Assembly: GCA_013339765.2 (NCBI GenBank)
Contig: CM023454.1
Coordinates: 135,735,399 to 135,799,398, forward strand
DNA: 64,000 bases
Reading direction: 5' to 3'
DNA from: Haemaphysalis longicornis
Lineage: Eukaryota; Arthropoda; Arachnida; Ixodida; Ixodidae
In this document: piece after piece, positions 1-11,187 of the stretch
Layout of the letters: each line of letters opens with the position of its first letter
How positions within the stretch are numbered: position 1 is the stretch's first letter
Notes under the pieces: model-generated
The model's database searches: none
Seen by the model: only the letters and a program-made list of their open reading frames with translations
Told to the model about the DNA's origin: nothing
Program-made: the position numbers and the translations under genes

Positions 1-27
1 GGTCTGCAGGCCGGCGGTTGTGGACAA

Positions 28-650
28 ACCCTTGTAACGTAATGTCATAGGGGCCAGAGCGTGGAAGTACGGTCATTCCACGGGGAAGGCCTCCTCGAGG
101 AATCGGGGAGGCCGCACAATCCCTGCCCAGGGAGCGTGCAAAACGGCCGCCACAGCGGAGGTTCCTGGTCAACTGGAATCAGGTCCTACGCGGAGGTCGG
201 GCGTTCGGGTGTCACCCCCACTTGGCAATGCGGTTGAAGCAGGAAGACGTGTCGAGATCGATCAACTATGACTTTCTATGGCCGGGGGAAGTAACGCACC
301 CCTGTAATCCAGCGTGAGAGGAGGCCGGCAAGTCAAGTTGCAAAAGTAGATAGTGCTGGTCAGCGTACAGTCGTTTGTATTGGGAATACCGATTAAATTC
401 GGGAAACCATTACGGCCCGGGGGACTGGCGGCCCTTGTAACCGCAAGCTTTGGCGGGGCCAGCGACCTGATCGCAATATGTCGGGGGGAGTGACATACCC
501 CTGTAACCGAACGTCAAGGGGGCTAGATGTTGTACAGTCCGTATGGGGCCGGGGGGGGGGGTCGCGCCCCCCTGTAAACTTGCTGCGAGGGGCCTATAGA
601 CTGATCTTCTCTAGCTGAGGCGCTTGCGGACCTTGTCACCCAAATGCCAC
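28..650. repeat. Degenerate GC-rich tandem array, period about 67 bp
   Basis: A motif recurs near 28, 297, 430, 497, 566 and (weakly) 627. Each copy has a C-run followed by TGTAA or a close variant, about ten variable bases, then a run of four or five G. A second G-run with GTAAC or GTGAC often precedes it. The spacings (about 269, 133, 67, 69 and 61) are near multiples of 67, as expected of a decayed tandem array with unrecognisable units between. It could be a satellite or U3 repeats of a large LTR. I see no coding signal. Confidence 0.5.
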
Positions 651-1959
651 TGGGACGTACTTTGACGAGCTACTTGGTGTCCCGCACGGGGAAAACGGGG
701 AAAGGTGAGGTTAGTACACCGACCGGGGAAACTCTCCTGGCTTAGTAACGGCTAGTAGGACCGAACCGATCTCCTCTGCCGAGCCGTCAACACCGCGGCA
801 ATGCCAAAAGACTCTTGTTCCATTGAGCGAAAGACTAGGCACAGAGGAGGACATAAGTACATGGCTCTCATAACCAGTCCCGTTGGAGCCTGGCGAACGT
901 GGATTTCAGTTAACGTTCGCATACAAACTTCCGGAGTCCGGAGACCGTGAAAAGCAGGTGTTGCAAGTACCCGTGTATAGTGGAAAGCTTCACTCGTGAT
1001 CCGTGAGTACCTGGTGCGGGGCCGTCGGTCAAGGACGTTAGTACGCAACGGCCGCTGAGCTGGGGGTCGGGAGGGGGCCCGTCCGTCGCCACCAAATAGG
1101 GTACTTCCTGTCTCCGACAGTTGGGGCCCAGTTATGGGACCCTATGGGTGAGCGGTAACCCGTGGCAGGGACCGCATATTTGGCAATTGGCACTGTCTGA
1201 TGCCCTCGCTGAGCAATCAGTCTTGGAAGAGAGTCAGACAAAAGGATTGGAGCAAAATTGCTTCCCTCATTCCTACCCTTCCCATAACCCATCCCGATTT
1301 CCAAGTTCCCGTTCCCAGCAACCCACCCTATCTGGCTTTTTCCTAGGGGGGACAAGAGGGGTCCCCCCGGGCTCGTCCCCCTGGTGGTGGGTCGCAAGAA
1401 AGCTTTTTCCCGTTAATTTCTCTCCACCTTCGGGTGGACAAAATTCTCTTTGCCGGTTGGCCCTATTTTTGTACTGTTGCAATTGGGTATAACCGGTTGT
1501 ACTACGGTGGTACCGGGGAGCTATTGAAAGCTCCATTTACTCGATGTGCCCGGCATTTCTGGAAAGTGGCCAGCAGCAGCCCCGCATCAGGTCAGTCGTC
1601 TCTGATACGAATAGAGTATGCTCGTGGTTTTGAACCCGCCTGCCGTATACAGTACCTGTTTTTCACAGCTATACCAGAACGAGATCAAAAACCTTGGGTT
1701 ATAACCTCCTCAGTATCCACGCCAGACGCATTAAAACCAGTATTACCCTGCGAGCAAATCTTTTTTCGCCGCATGGAATCCTTCATCTGGTCGGGTGTAA
1801 ACCGGTTTCTCCAATACGGACGTGTATATGTTAGGTATAAACCTGTTTTCTCAGGCACAAGGTTTTTAATGGCGGTTGGGTGCTGGGGCAGCCAGTATCA
1901 CGTGAGCACCAGAAGCATGAAGTCTACGCGGGGACCACTGATACACCTAGCCACCTAGT
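651..1959. other. GC-rich stretch with no recognised gene
   Basis: Open frames here overlap on both strands and contain no protein motif I recognise, so they look like by-products of GC-rich sequence with few stops. If the block at 1,960-2,140 is the end of an LTR, this stretch could be its U3 (inference). Confidence 0.35.
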
Positions 1960-2140
1960 AACCCTCCAAACGGGATATAAAAACCAGAGCGAGCTTAAGA
2001 GTGCAGTAATGCGAGTGGTCGTGTGATCCACGCTCCTAAGGAGCGGATGGAAATCACTCTTACCTCGACGGTGCTCGTTTTCCGACTTTAAAAGGCCAAT
2101 AAAATTGACCGTTTGGCTAGTGGGTTTTCATTCATCGTAA
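1960..2140 (+). promoter_or_regulatory. LTR-like promoter and polyadenylation block
   Basis: A TATA-like box lies at 1975-1981 (ATATAAAA context) and an AATAAA signal at 2098-2103, about 120 bases downstream. This spacing is typical of the U3-R-U5 part of an LTR. A GT-rich tract follows the polyA signal. I could not find a matching second LTR or a primer-binding site, so this is a candidate LTR end only. A Penelope-like tail begins immediately after it. Confidence 0.4.
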
Positions 2141-2411
2141 GTAGCGCTTGAAACGGGACACAGAAGAGAAGACACATACGAAGGCGTTAACTCGCAACTG
2201 ACTTTATTAGGCGTAAACACAAATATATACTCAAAGAAAGAACACGTGCCCAGGTCAACCCACCAAAGTGCAGTTTGATAAATACAAAGGTCACAGGATT
2301 ACGATTCGAAAAAAAAACACACAAGATTTCACTGCACATAGTCAACAACCAACCAGCAAAACATCTAAATTAATGCATTTGACAAGAACAGAAATTCCTT
2401 TTCATGAAGTG

Positions 2412-3032
2412 CTACCGACGCGTGGCTGACACACTTATCATCGTGTTTCTTCTATAAAAAGCTTTGATTGCCTCGCGTGTCAATCGGTGCTTTTGTCGCC
2501 ACAACATGCTGGTGTTTTCGAAAAGTGGACGGCATTGCTCCTGGGGCTTATCTTTTTGGGTCGCGCAATGTCGAGTGATATGTGCATGAGGGTTGCTCTT
2601 GAGCGAACTCCGGTGTTCCATCAGACGAACATTGATGCATCTGCCTGATTGGCGGATATAAACGTTGTCACATGATAATGGCAATGAGTACACAATTCCT
2701 GTCTTGCATAAGACAAAAGGCGAAGCATGCTTAACGTTGCAATATCTGTCAGACTTCTGGCGGGACAATCTTCTTTCCACCATATTACACAACTTATCAA
2801 GCTTATTCGGAGCGGGAAAAAAAAGACTAACCCCAAAACCCCCGGCCACATTCTTCAAACCATGTGATAAACGGTGAATATAGGGAATCACAGCAGTTTT
2901 CGTTTTTTCTGACCCAAGCCCATCTTTTCTAGATCGCGCTGCCGCACCCGCTACTTTAATTAACTTCTGGACAGTCTTGTGCATTATGTGCTCCGAAAAA
3001 ACCGGATGCATCCGGCCTGCTAATTTGCGCAT
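2412..3032 (-). pseudogene. GIY-YIG endonuclease domain of PLE-1
   Basis: A 206-codon frame contains the GIVYSLPLSC segment (GIY half), then VYIRQSGRC where the family has YIG, so the YIG glycine is replaced by Arg. An R-H pair and Cys-rich spacing follow. In a complete element the domain would nick target DNA for target-primed reverse transcription. The changed YIG and the separation from RT by frame breaks suggest it is dead. Confidence 0.75.
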
Positions 3033-3149
3033 GGAAACTATTTTCAGTTTTATGCAAAGAAGACTTAAAAACCACAGACCTTAACCCAGAAAAGGCTATT
3101 CCAATTTTCCCCAACTTGGAGTACCCTGAACTGAAATTTAGAAGTGGTT

Positions 3150-4010
3150 TCACAGATCAAGGGCCGTACTCCCAGGAGACATGCCCTGGTTCCAAATGTA
3201 AGCGCAAATCGAGGAATTGTAGGCATCCCTTTGTCGGAAGCTCACACGTGAAATTGAGTCCAAGACTGTACTCATTAAACAATTTAAGCACATCAACGGC
3301 TTGGTGCTAAACATTACAGTTCTCCACAAACACAAGAAAGTCATCCACGTATCTCACTATTTTGAAAGCCAATCTGCACAGGTTTTGCTGCATAGGTCTG
3401 TCCATTGCACTCCGGAAAAATATTGCTGAGGACGGGAGCCACCCTTGAACTATACTAATTCCACTTTTCTGCAAATGCAACCCCCCATTCCACTCTACAA
3501 AGGTGGACTATAAGTAAAAAGACAGTGTTTCGAGAATACCACTTATACGAACACCGCAATCATTAGCAAACCGCACTTCATCATTTTCCTCGGTAATGCA
3601 GCTCTTCACACTGTTCATCAGTTCATCGGTGAGGAATAGAGTAATACAAATCTTCAACATCTATGCTGAACATTTGGCACGTGCCGGGGTGGTTCGAAAT
3701 CAAAATTCTGCAAGGCTGTCCAAATTCGGAATCAAAAATGAATAATCAAACCGTAGGCCAGTCCAAGTGCCTTTCCGAATACCCCGACACTAACCTCTGC
3801 CAGGAGCTCCGCTCAGAAACAATGGCTCGAAAGGCACATCGGGCTTATGCGTTTTTAGCGGAAAAGAACAAATCTATAAGTGCGGTTGTTTCCAGACGGT
3901 GACTTTGGCACATCGCGGCGGCACGAAGCGAACCAGAAATTGTTCTACGTGGTTCGCCTCAAAGACTTGCACACCCAGATAAGGGGACATTTTAATTGTT
4001 TGTACTATCG
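3150..4010 (-). pseudogene. Reverse transcriptase of PLE-1, frameshifted
   Basis: Pieces in different minus-strand frames line up as a PLE reverse transcriptase: KTHKPDVPF (about 3,850), SIDVEDLYYSIPH (about 3,660-3,620), and the catalytic box YVDD at 3,340-3,351 followed by FLVFVENCNV and a stop. The order and spacing match PLE RTs. It needs at least three frame changes to be read through. Confidence 0.7.
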
Positions 4011-4529
4011 TTTTGTTTTTGCATCGGGCCGATGACATCTCTATGTCACTAACCCTGTCCTTGGGTGTCGGGTATTTATGTATTGTTGTCAGCGCGTGGC
4101 CACATGTGAGTGTCTTATTGATGTTTTAAAGCACGGGGCGTATTGCTGTATTTTTCTTGTGTACACACCGCAACCTAGCCTAATTGAAATGAAGACGTTC
4201 GCGCCCTGTCTTCATGGATTTGAATGCTTGTCATTTGCGACACCGTGCGCGCCTCACCATTTGACGCATCGGCCGTTTCTTCCCGAAGGACAGCGAGCCT
4301 ACTGCCAAGGATATCAATAACTAATCGTGTAAGCATCGCAAATCAGACGAAACGTTCACTTCTCGAACCGCTATCACAAGCGCAAACAGCGCGTTTCACC
4401 CTCCGTGGTAAAGCCACGAGCAAAATTAAGCGTTCGATCACCTCTGCCTTTCAAATCACTGCATTTCCCATAATCAGAATCTGGATCTCAAGCATCTCCA
4501 TCGCGATAACGTCCGTGTTGAATACCACA
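4011..4529. other. No recognisable feature
   Basis: A/T-rich on average, with short open frames on the plus strand that have no recognised motif. The first part may hold more degraded N-terminal sequence of PLE-1. Confidence 0.3.
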
Positions 4530-4542
4530 GCAGTAAAAAACT

Positions 4543-4784
4543 GATTTGATTGATTGTAGGGTTTAACGCGCCGACGCAACGCAGGCAATGAGGCGCGCCG
4601 TAGTGGAGGGCTAAGGATTAATTTTGACCACCTGGGGATCTTTAACGTGCGCCGAAATCTCGTGCACACGGGCGTTTTTGCTTTTTGCCTCCATCAGAAA
4701 AGCGGCCGCCGCGGCCGGGAATCGAACCCGCGACCTCGTGCTAAGCAGCGCAACGCCTTAGCCTCTGAGCCACCGCGGCGGGTC
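4543..4784 (-). mobile_element. tRNA-derived SINE copy 1 (Ruka-like)
   Basis: On the minus strand the element starts with a tRNA-like head at about 4784-4712. It has a perfect 7-bp acceptor stem (GCCGCGG with CCGCGGC), an A box TGGCTCAGAGG and a perfect B box GGTTCGATTCC. A 160-base body follows and ends in a CAATCAAATC tail. It is flanked by a 13-bp TSD (GCAGTAAAAAACT at 4530-4542 and 4785-4797), so this is a retroposed Pol III SINE and not a tRNA gene. The name Ruka is assigned from memory of tick SINEs. Confidence 0.85.
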
Positions 4785-4949
4785 GCAGTAAAAAACTCCC
4801 ACCTCCCCTCGCGGGAACCCCTGTGTAGATGCAACGCGTAGGAGGTTCCGTTGTTGTTTCCGTTAGGTTGATTCTCCCATCGCGTGAAACGTGCCATGAA
4901 CCCCCTGCCACGGCTATGACGCAACGTGCCGCGGCTATGACGCAACACA

Positions 4950-5045
4950 ATCCCACACAATCTACTTTAATCCAATCCAATTCAAATCCAATCTAAGCAA
5001 AACCAAGCCAAGCCAAAGCCAAGCCATCCAATCTAATCCAATGCC
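4950..5045. repeat. Degenerate TTGGN pentamer repeat
   Basis: About 95 bases read as alternating CCAAT, CCAAG and CCAAA words on the plus strand (TTGGN on the minus), with a loose period of five. This is a degenerate microsatellite with no coding content. Confidence 0.55.
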
Positions 5046-5937
5046 CCTCGCGTGAGAGTGTTCGCTATCGGACAGGAGAGGGGGTGAGCGGCGGAGAGCG
5101 CAGCTCGCGCGGCGAGGAGAATGGAAGAGGGGTGGACGCCGACACCGCCAACGCTGACGACGCTGCATGGACAAGACGAGTGAATGAGATGCACTCGCAT
5201 CTAACAATGAGTGAACAGAAACTTGGCCAAGAGAAGCATCCCAAATGAACCCAGAAACCCGCACTACCCACGTCAGGCGGCCCGTTCTCTCTGATCAAAC
5301 AACGGAGGGCCGTTTTCAACGCGCGGTGACTGGAATGCAAACAGCGCTTCAGCATCTATTTTCTGGCTTCGTTGGGGCGTTTTTTTCTGCCATTAGTAGG
5401 TTTGAAAATGATCGAAGATAAAAGAGACGGCTAGGACCGGAGAAGAGGATCACTGGGCCGAGGGAATGTTACCGAAATTGCCGTCCCGGGTGTACCGCTG
5501 CGGAGATACAGAGGCTCCGAAATACCGTTTTTTTCGCCCTTTGCGCTGACATTTTGTCACCAGTGGCTGGCAAAACTATTTTTTTTATGCCACCTCGCGA
5601 CGGTTTCTGGCGGAAAAAACTTTGCAACTGCACAGGATAGAAAATATAGAAGGAAAAATGAGGCTTTCAAAGGAAGCGATGCTTTGGTCATAATTCCGAA
5701 CTAATCATCCACATATTCGATAATAGCCGACTATTCAAACAGTTGCGAATATTCGCAATGTCTGGAATACATATTTATCGAAGCAAATAAGAATAAAAGA
5801 GTGACTATTTGAGTAATACTAAAATTTTCGAATATTCGCACATTCATATTAAATATAAAATTAAAGCTATTGGTCATAGGTGGTTAAAATATTCGTTGAA
5901 CATTCACAAGGATGACTTGGTGGGCCAGTTGGTGTAG
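5046..5937. other. No recognisable gene
   Basis: Moderately GC-rich to 5,500, then strongly A/T-rich with repeated ATTCG words near 5,715-5,850. Overlapping minus-strand frames at 4,962-5,355 have no recognised domain. Confidence 0.3.
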
Positions 5938-6668
5938 CATCATAAAGGGTTAACAGCGCACAAGCACGACGACAGACAAGGAAGAGGAGACAGGACAAGC
6001 GCTGAACTGCAACTGATTTTTTATTTCGCCATGAAAGACATAAACCAAGACACATCCAATAACAAGGCCCAAAAAATATGACACCCACTTTTCACGCGCC
6101 CTGCCTTCTACGGTCGTTGCTCCAGATACTGTTTTTCTTTTTCTGAGAGTGCAACAGATGGCCTGCTGACGCAGTTTTCATGAAGACGTTCAATCTCAAG
6201 GGCCTCGATAACCTCTCGTGTACGTCTGTCCTTCCCTCTAGCAATGACTGAGCAGTCCCCGAACAGCGGCACGCAGGCGCAATCTTTGCAGTCGCAGCTA
6301 GGTGGCCCGAACAGCTGTCTTTCCTACGAGGTTTTAATGTTCCGCTCAGCCTATCATTAAGGCATCTGCCCGTCTCACCGACATATATTTTCCCACAATC
6401 CAACGGGAGAGAATAAATGACGTCTTCATCACATTCAACAAATTGTTCCCGGTGTTTCTTCGAGCACCCCCCTTTCTCTCTCCCACCGCCATTCACCATC
6501 GGACACAGCTTCGATAGCTTGTTGGGAGCAGAGAAAATTACATCAACAGCTGTGCGCATGCCAATCTTCTTTAGGTTACATGCAACCTTGTGCCTATAAG
6601 GAACAAACACAATTTATCCTTCCTTCGCCGTCGTGCTTGTGTACTGTTAACCCTTTATGATTCATTGA
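5938..6668 (-). mobile_element. Penelope-like element PLE-2, bracketed by inverted repeats
   Basis: The GIY-YIG end of a PLE lies between two copies, in opposite orientation, of a roughly 45-base sequence: at 5,938-5,988 (AAAGGGTTAACAGCGCACAA in its middle) and at 6,616-6,668. The RT half is missing. Penelope-like elements are known to carry terminal repeats in direct or inverted arrangement, and this copy fits the inverted form. The right copy abuts a CR1 fragment. Confidence 0.7.
6092..6610 (-). pseudogene. GIY-YIG endonuclease domain of PLE-2
   Basis: A 172-codon frame carries DVIYSLPLDCGKIYVGETGR, which has both GIY-like (VIY) and YVG (YIG-like) signatures, followed by the CLNDRL segment and conserved Cys and Arg positions. 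The N-terminal side (FSAPNKLSKLCPMV) matches the linker seen in PLE-1. There is no RT upstream, so it is a truncated 3' fragment. Confidence 0.75.
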
Positions 6669-7112
6669 AAAGTTATCAGCCTACTTATATTGTGCCAATT
6701 TTGTCTAATGTAACCAAAAAAATTCTGCATTCGAGGTTAATTCATTTACTACGTACCGAAATTTCCATAATTTTAAACGTGCCTTCCGTCGGAACCCTTC
6801 CACAGAAACTGGCTACTAGAACACAAAAAAAATATTTTCTGCAAATTTTTTATTCAGATTGCCAACTTGCATTAGTCATTTAGGTACATTTTTCTAAGGC
6901 ATTCGAATCAATCCGACATGAGGCACTTCTTTGGAAATAGCACTAGTACGGCGCGCGTGGTGTTGCGAATGACTTACGGCGTTCGTTGTTCGGTCACCGT
7001 CAGCAGTGTCTGGTAATGCGGAAGCTTTTAATGAAATTAAAATCTATTCTTTCCAGAGTACAGGAGACCAAGGAGTTGGGCCTTTTTATTCTTTTATTTA
7101 TGTAAACGTGTT
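6655..7112 (+). pseudogene. CR1-like LINE reverse-transcriptase fragment
   Basis: Plus-strand reading gives YIVPILSN and KKILHSRLIHLL (RT motif 1 region), VHFSKAFESIRHEALLW at about 6,890-6,940 (equivalent to the FSKAFDSVxH motif) and GDQGVGPFYSFIYVN at about 7,065-7,110 (equivalent to PQGSVLGPLLFLIYVND). Several frame changes separate them. The 5' side is cut by the PLE-2 repeat and the 3' side by the LINE at 7,107. Confidence 0.7.
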
Positions 7113-8279
7113 CCACTTCCTATTGGCAAGGCAACAGAGTAGAAGAGTAGAAAAGACCTTTATTCGGCCGAAGTTTCCGGGCGAGCATGTCGACCGCCTG
7201 GGCGGCCAGACTGCGCTGTTCTTCTCCTTCAGAGCCAAGCCAGTCGGTCTAGGTGGCGATGGAAAGGGATGAGGAGGGATACGAGTCGGATAGCTGAGCC
7301 ACCGGGCAGTAGAATAGGCAATGAGGTAAATCGGCATAGGCAGTGGGGCAGTTGGGACAACAGGGGTCAGATCTATAGCGATTGAAGAGGCCGGGGGAGT
7401 GATCAGGGCATTCATTTGGATGCGCCGGAGGAGTCGAGCCTCAGTTACGGTAAGTGATGGTTGAGGAGGCGGGTAGAGGCATTTGTCAAGACGGAGCTGA
7501 AGGTAGACCTCCTTGATTGTACGGCGCAGGGAGAGCCTCGCACCGTCCTCCGAGGACCCGGGCCAGAGGATCAACGGTGCGCGGTGAAGAGTTTTGCGGG
7601 CGAGTTGATGCGCCAACTCATTGCCGTCAATCGCAGAATGTCGAGGGACCCAACGGAAGAAAACGATCGATGGCTGTAGAGCGGAGACCGCTCCTTCGAC
7701 CTCCTGGTGAAGGATAGAAGATAGTGAAGGATTTTGTATGTGCATAATAGCGGCGTAAGAGTCAGAAAAGTCTGTGTATTCTGGGGTGGGGGTAAGACAA
7801 GCAAAGGACTGAAGGGCATGGGCAATGGCGAGAACCTCAAGTGACATTGCTTCCGGAGGGTGAAGGTACGGGCCGCTAGTGTGGGTTTCTGCTTCAGCAA
7901 GGTGAGGGTGGTACAGAACATAACCGCATGAGCCTCGAGGCGACACAAAGGAGGCATCTGTGTAAGCAATCCCTGGGTCGCTAAAACACGAGAATGATGC
8001 TGCGGGGCCACATGACGACGACCTGCATGAAGGACAGGGAACTTGTTTTGGCGGGAGAGGGAGAATACGAATGTTGGGCTCCGATATTGCGTCGGTAGGG
8101 GTAATGGGGGAGACGGGAATCGGTGATATACCCGCCTTAGCCAGTAACAATTGACCTTGTCGGGTAAGGGAGAGCCGAGAAAGCTGGGAATTCCGAAAGA
8201 GATTGAGGAGAGAGTGAAGGGAATGAAAGAGGCCCGTGGCAAAAAGCTTATCTGTAGAAGTGGTGATAGGGAGGTTCAT
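7098..8279 (-). pseudogene. LINE ORF2 C-terminus with RNase H
   Basis: A 393-codon frame has the RNase H signature residues in order: AYTDASF (first Asp), MSLEVLAIAHAL (Glu), FSDSYAAI (second Asp) and RHSAIDGNELAHQLAR (His and Asp region). All four catalytic positions appear present. The C-terminal 120 residues are proline-rich. The start is in the linker after RT; the preceding RT is in another frame. Confidence 0.8.
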
Positions 8280-9477
8280 GGTGCTTTGTTGAGTCCCACC
8301 AAGGCGGTCTCAAGGGTATTGAGTTGAGTGTTGTGAAGGAGATGTAAGGGAAAAGTACAAGAACTTGTTGAGGGCGAGCGCGTGAGCAACCCTGCAGGCA
8401 TTAGCTTCGGGAAGACCCGCACATCGAGTGACCGCACAAAGTGGGTTACCGAGTGGCATGTAGCGACTGCGCTGTGTAGGACTTGTATGTTCTTGGTTGC
8501 ATGTAAAGGAAAGCCAAGAACCTTGCATTTGGTGACGACAGGAATGGGAGAACCAGAAATATGGAGAGAGATGAGGGAGTTGTGTGCGCGCTGGTAAGAG
8601 GAACGGTTGCGAAGGAGGTGCTCGGACATTTCCAGGGCAGGGGAAAGACCAACAGTGGTGAGGAAAGACTCGATGAGATCCGAGCCATGTTGCAGGGATG
8701 CTCTGCACATGAGCCGGAGAGCCAGACGAACACCAAAGGGTGATGTCGTCGGAGTAAAGTATGTGGTGAAGATCAGGGATTCCAGCTAGTTGGGAAGCCA
8801 GAAGAGTCATAGCAGTATTGAAAAGGGTGCGGGAAAGAACAGCGCCCTGAGGAGTGCCTCGAGTGATGTGGTTGGGGGTCGGACAGATGAGAGTCAACTC
8901 GAAAGCGAGCCACTCGGTGAGAGAGGAAGGAGCGGAGATAGGAGTACATGTGGGAGCCGCAGGACATTGCTGCAAGCTGTGCCAGGATATGGTCGTGGCA
9001 CACACCGTCAAAGGCTTTACGGACATCGACGGTCACCAGGGCGTGCTTTTGGGTGGGGGTGGAAGAGAGAAAGGTGTGCTGGAGAAGAAAAAACCTATCC
9101 TGAGCACAGACACGGCGACGGAATCTGATGAGAGAACGAGGAAACAAGACCCTCTTTTCGAGAAATTCAATGAGGCGAGTCAGAGCCATACGCTCAAGGG
9201 TCTTACCAACGGATGACGTTAAGGATATAGGCCGAAGGTTAGCGATGGAATGAGGTTTTCCAGGTTTGGGAATCATGATAATAAGGGAAGACGTCCAGGA
9301 GCTGGGTAGGCTGCCTTTGTCCCAAGCTCGATGAAAAATCTGGAGGAGGAACTCTTTCGCATTGTCGGGTATGTTGCGGAGAGCCGTGTATGTGATGGCG
9401 TCTTCCCCAGGAGGAGAACGCTTAGCGTTTCCAACCAGGGCCTCCTCGAGCTCCTGGAGAGTTAACGGGTGGTTCAT
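8276..9477 (-). pseudogene. LINE reverse transcriptase, two frameshifts
   Basis: Minus-strand pieces include PLTLQELEEAL, SSLIIMIPKPGKP, LRPISLTSSVGKTLERM, VTVDVRKAFDGVCHD, then in a second frame ITRGTPQGAVLSRTLF and HHILYSDDITLW (catalytic YSDD at about 8,760), and in a third frame the thumb (KCKVLGFPLHAT). This is a canonical LINE RT order. The frame changes at about 8,870 and 8,700 would stop translation. Confidence 0.8.
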
Positions 9478-9623
9478 ATCAGAATAGGGTTAACCTGAGT
9501 AGTCCATTCAGCTAGGAGTAAGAGGGGGTGGAAGATAAAGAGAGGCTAGTTGGTTGAAGAGGTCGGAGGCTGTTCTTTGAGCAAGAGCTTTAGCTAAAGT
9601 GGGAGCAAGCGTGGGCTTAGTGC

Positions 9624-9917
9624 CTAGGAGGGATTTAAAAAGAGACCATGTCGATCGTGAGTGCAAAGCAGTGTCAAGATTGTCGCAGAGAGCACTCCAT
9701 CGAGAATGTTCGAGAGAAGCGCAGTGGCAACGATCTCGTCTCTTAAAGCAGCGATTCTGGAAGCGAGCTGAGTATTTTGCGGTTGAGAGCGGAGGGAGTG
9801 CTGCAATCGCTTACGCCGGCGCCACAAACGGAGAAAGTGAGGCAATGCCCGATGTCGAGTCCTCATACGACTCAAAGGAGTGAGAGGCCAGAGCCGTGCG
9901 GAAGGCGTCCCAGTCAA
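9624..9917 (-). pseudogene. LINE linker between endonuclease and RT
   Basis: An Arg/Leu-rich stretch (LRLWRRRKRL, LASRIAALRDEIVATALL) matches the helical region that joins endonuclease and RT in LINE polyproteins. No catalytic motif is expected here. Confidence 0.5.
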
Positions 9918-10125
9918 TGTGAGTGGCGAGGCGACGTCGCGGGATGTGGGAAACGGATATAGAAAGATGAATGAGAAAATGGTCGTTGAGAAGGCTTTCC
10001 GTTGTGACCCGCCACTGAACTAGAAGGGGCCCCCGAGAGAAAGTAAACTAGGGTGTCGTGGGCCGCTGTGAGGTAGTGCCGGCTCTGGTAGGGGAGCCCG
10101 GAGTATTAAGAAGGGTGAGGTGGTG

Positions 10126-11034
10126 TTACTGTACAAGACAGTGGAGAAGGCGGCCGGGTTTGGGGGTCTGCGGGTAGCCCGAAAGAGTGTGAGGGGCATT
10201 GAAGTCACCCCCAATGATTAGATAGGTGGTGGATGGAAGTGAGTGAAGGAACTTGACTAGCGCTCTGAATAAAGACGAAGTTACAGGCAGGGTGTAGAAG
10301 GAGGGAAGGGCCAGTGAGATTTGAGAACAAGGATCATAATAGACCACGCCGACTAAATATTTGAGAAGAGTACAGGGTATGTCCAGTGGCTCCACGAGCA
10401 TGTCACCCCGCACATAAATGGATGCCAGCGGCGTGCTTGTAGTGGCATGATAGGCGCGGTAACCTGGGATGGCACTAGTGGCCCGGGCCTCTTGTATCAA
10501 AAGAAAATGAGGAAGAAAATGGTGGGTAAAGAGGTACTGATGGAGAGGCGTCTTATTGTTGCATAAGTTTCGGCAGTTCCACTGCACAGAAGGACGGTCC
10601 TTTTTCTTAGCCGGGGGGAGTGATTCTTGTAAAGAAATAGCAATGGAACCAAAGGACTTGAGTTGCTCGGATTGGGCATTCAGCGTGGTAAGAACTTTGA
10701 GGATGGAGGTTTCGAGCTGAACCAATCGAGTGTGCTGGGCAGCGGAAGTGCTTTCGACAAAGTCTGCCAAAGGCATGAGCTGAGTTGTAGAGGGAGTTGT
10801 GGCGAACCTGGCAAGGTGCTGATTGAGCTGCACAAGCTTGGAAGTCAGACAGGTGGTGGTTGCTTGGAGTGTTTCGGTGAGAGACTGAATCTGCTGATGC
10901 AATTCCTGGACAATGCGCTGCTGCTCACGCAGCTGGCGTTCGAGCATCGCGAGTCGGAGGTCGAAAGAGTGACGGCTCTCCTCAATCAACGACGGTGAGG
11001 GTGTACCATTGGAGGAAGCGGACGGTTCCACCAA
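10126..11034 (-). pseudogene. Coiled-coil region fused to LINE endonuclease
   Basis: A 302-codon frame. Residues 20-140 have heptad-like leucines (LRLAMLERQLREQQRIVQEL). Residues 150-300 are an exonuclease-endonuclease-phosphatase fold: VQWNCRN, LLIQEARATS (catalytic Glu), VGVVYYDP and LIIGGDFNAPH (Asp-Asn). The His-terminated C-terminal part is lost to a frameshift near 10,126. The frame starts with Met directly downstream of a break after ORF1. Confidence 0.7.
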
Positions 11035-11187
11035 CGGTTATTTCAGTTTAGCAGCGTACGAGCCCGGTGGGGAAGGGACCTGTGAGTCAGATGCAGGTTT
11101 AGAGGACGGAAGGCAACGAGTGTCCTGAATGACCCGGCGCAAAGCTATGCGGCGTTCAAACGCGGCTTTGGCACATCCACGTTGCTT

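Larger units (their letters stand above)
2145..4010 (-). mobile_element. Penelope-like element PLE-1, decayed
   Basis: Reading on the minus strand, an RT core (about 4,010-3,306) is followed by a GIY-YIG endonuclease (3,032-2,412) and an A/T-rich tail with a GAAGAGAAGACAC-like segment near 2,163. The order RT then GIY-YIG at the C terminus defines Penelope-like elements. The tail resembles those of PLE-2 (near 5,980) and PLE-3 (near 63,290), so the three are probably one family. Several frameshifts interrupt the coding sequence. Confidence 0.8.

Noticed and set aside
1121..1958. Plus-strand frames of 123 and 174 codons near the left end.
   Set aside because: They overlap frames on the opposite strand, have no motifs, and lie in stop-poor GC-rich sequence upstream of an LTR-like block.
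4950..5045. Telomeric repeat.
   Set aside because: The pentamers are TTGGN-like and irregular, not the arthropod TTAGG repeat.
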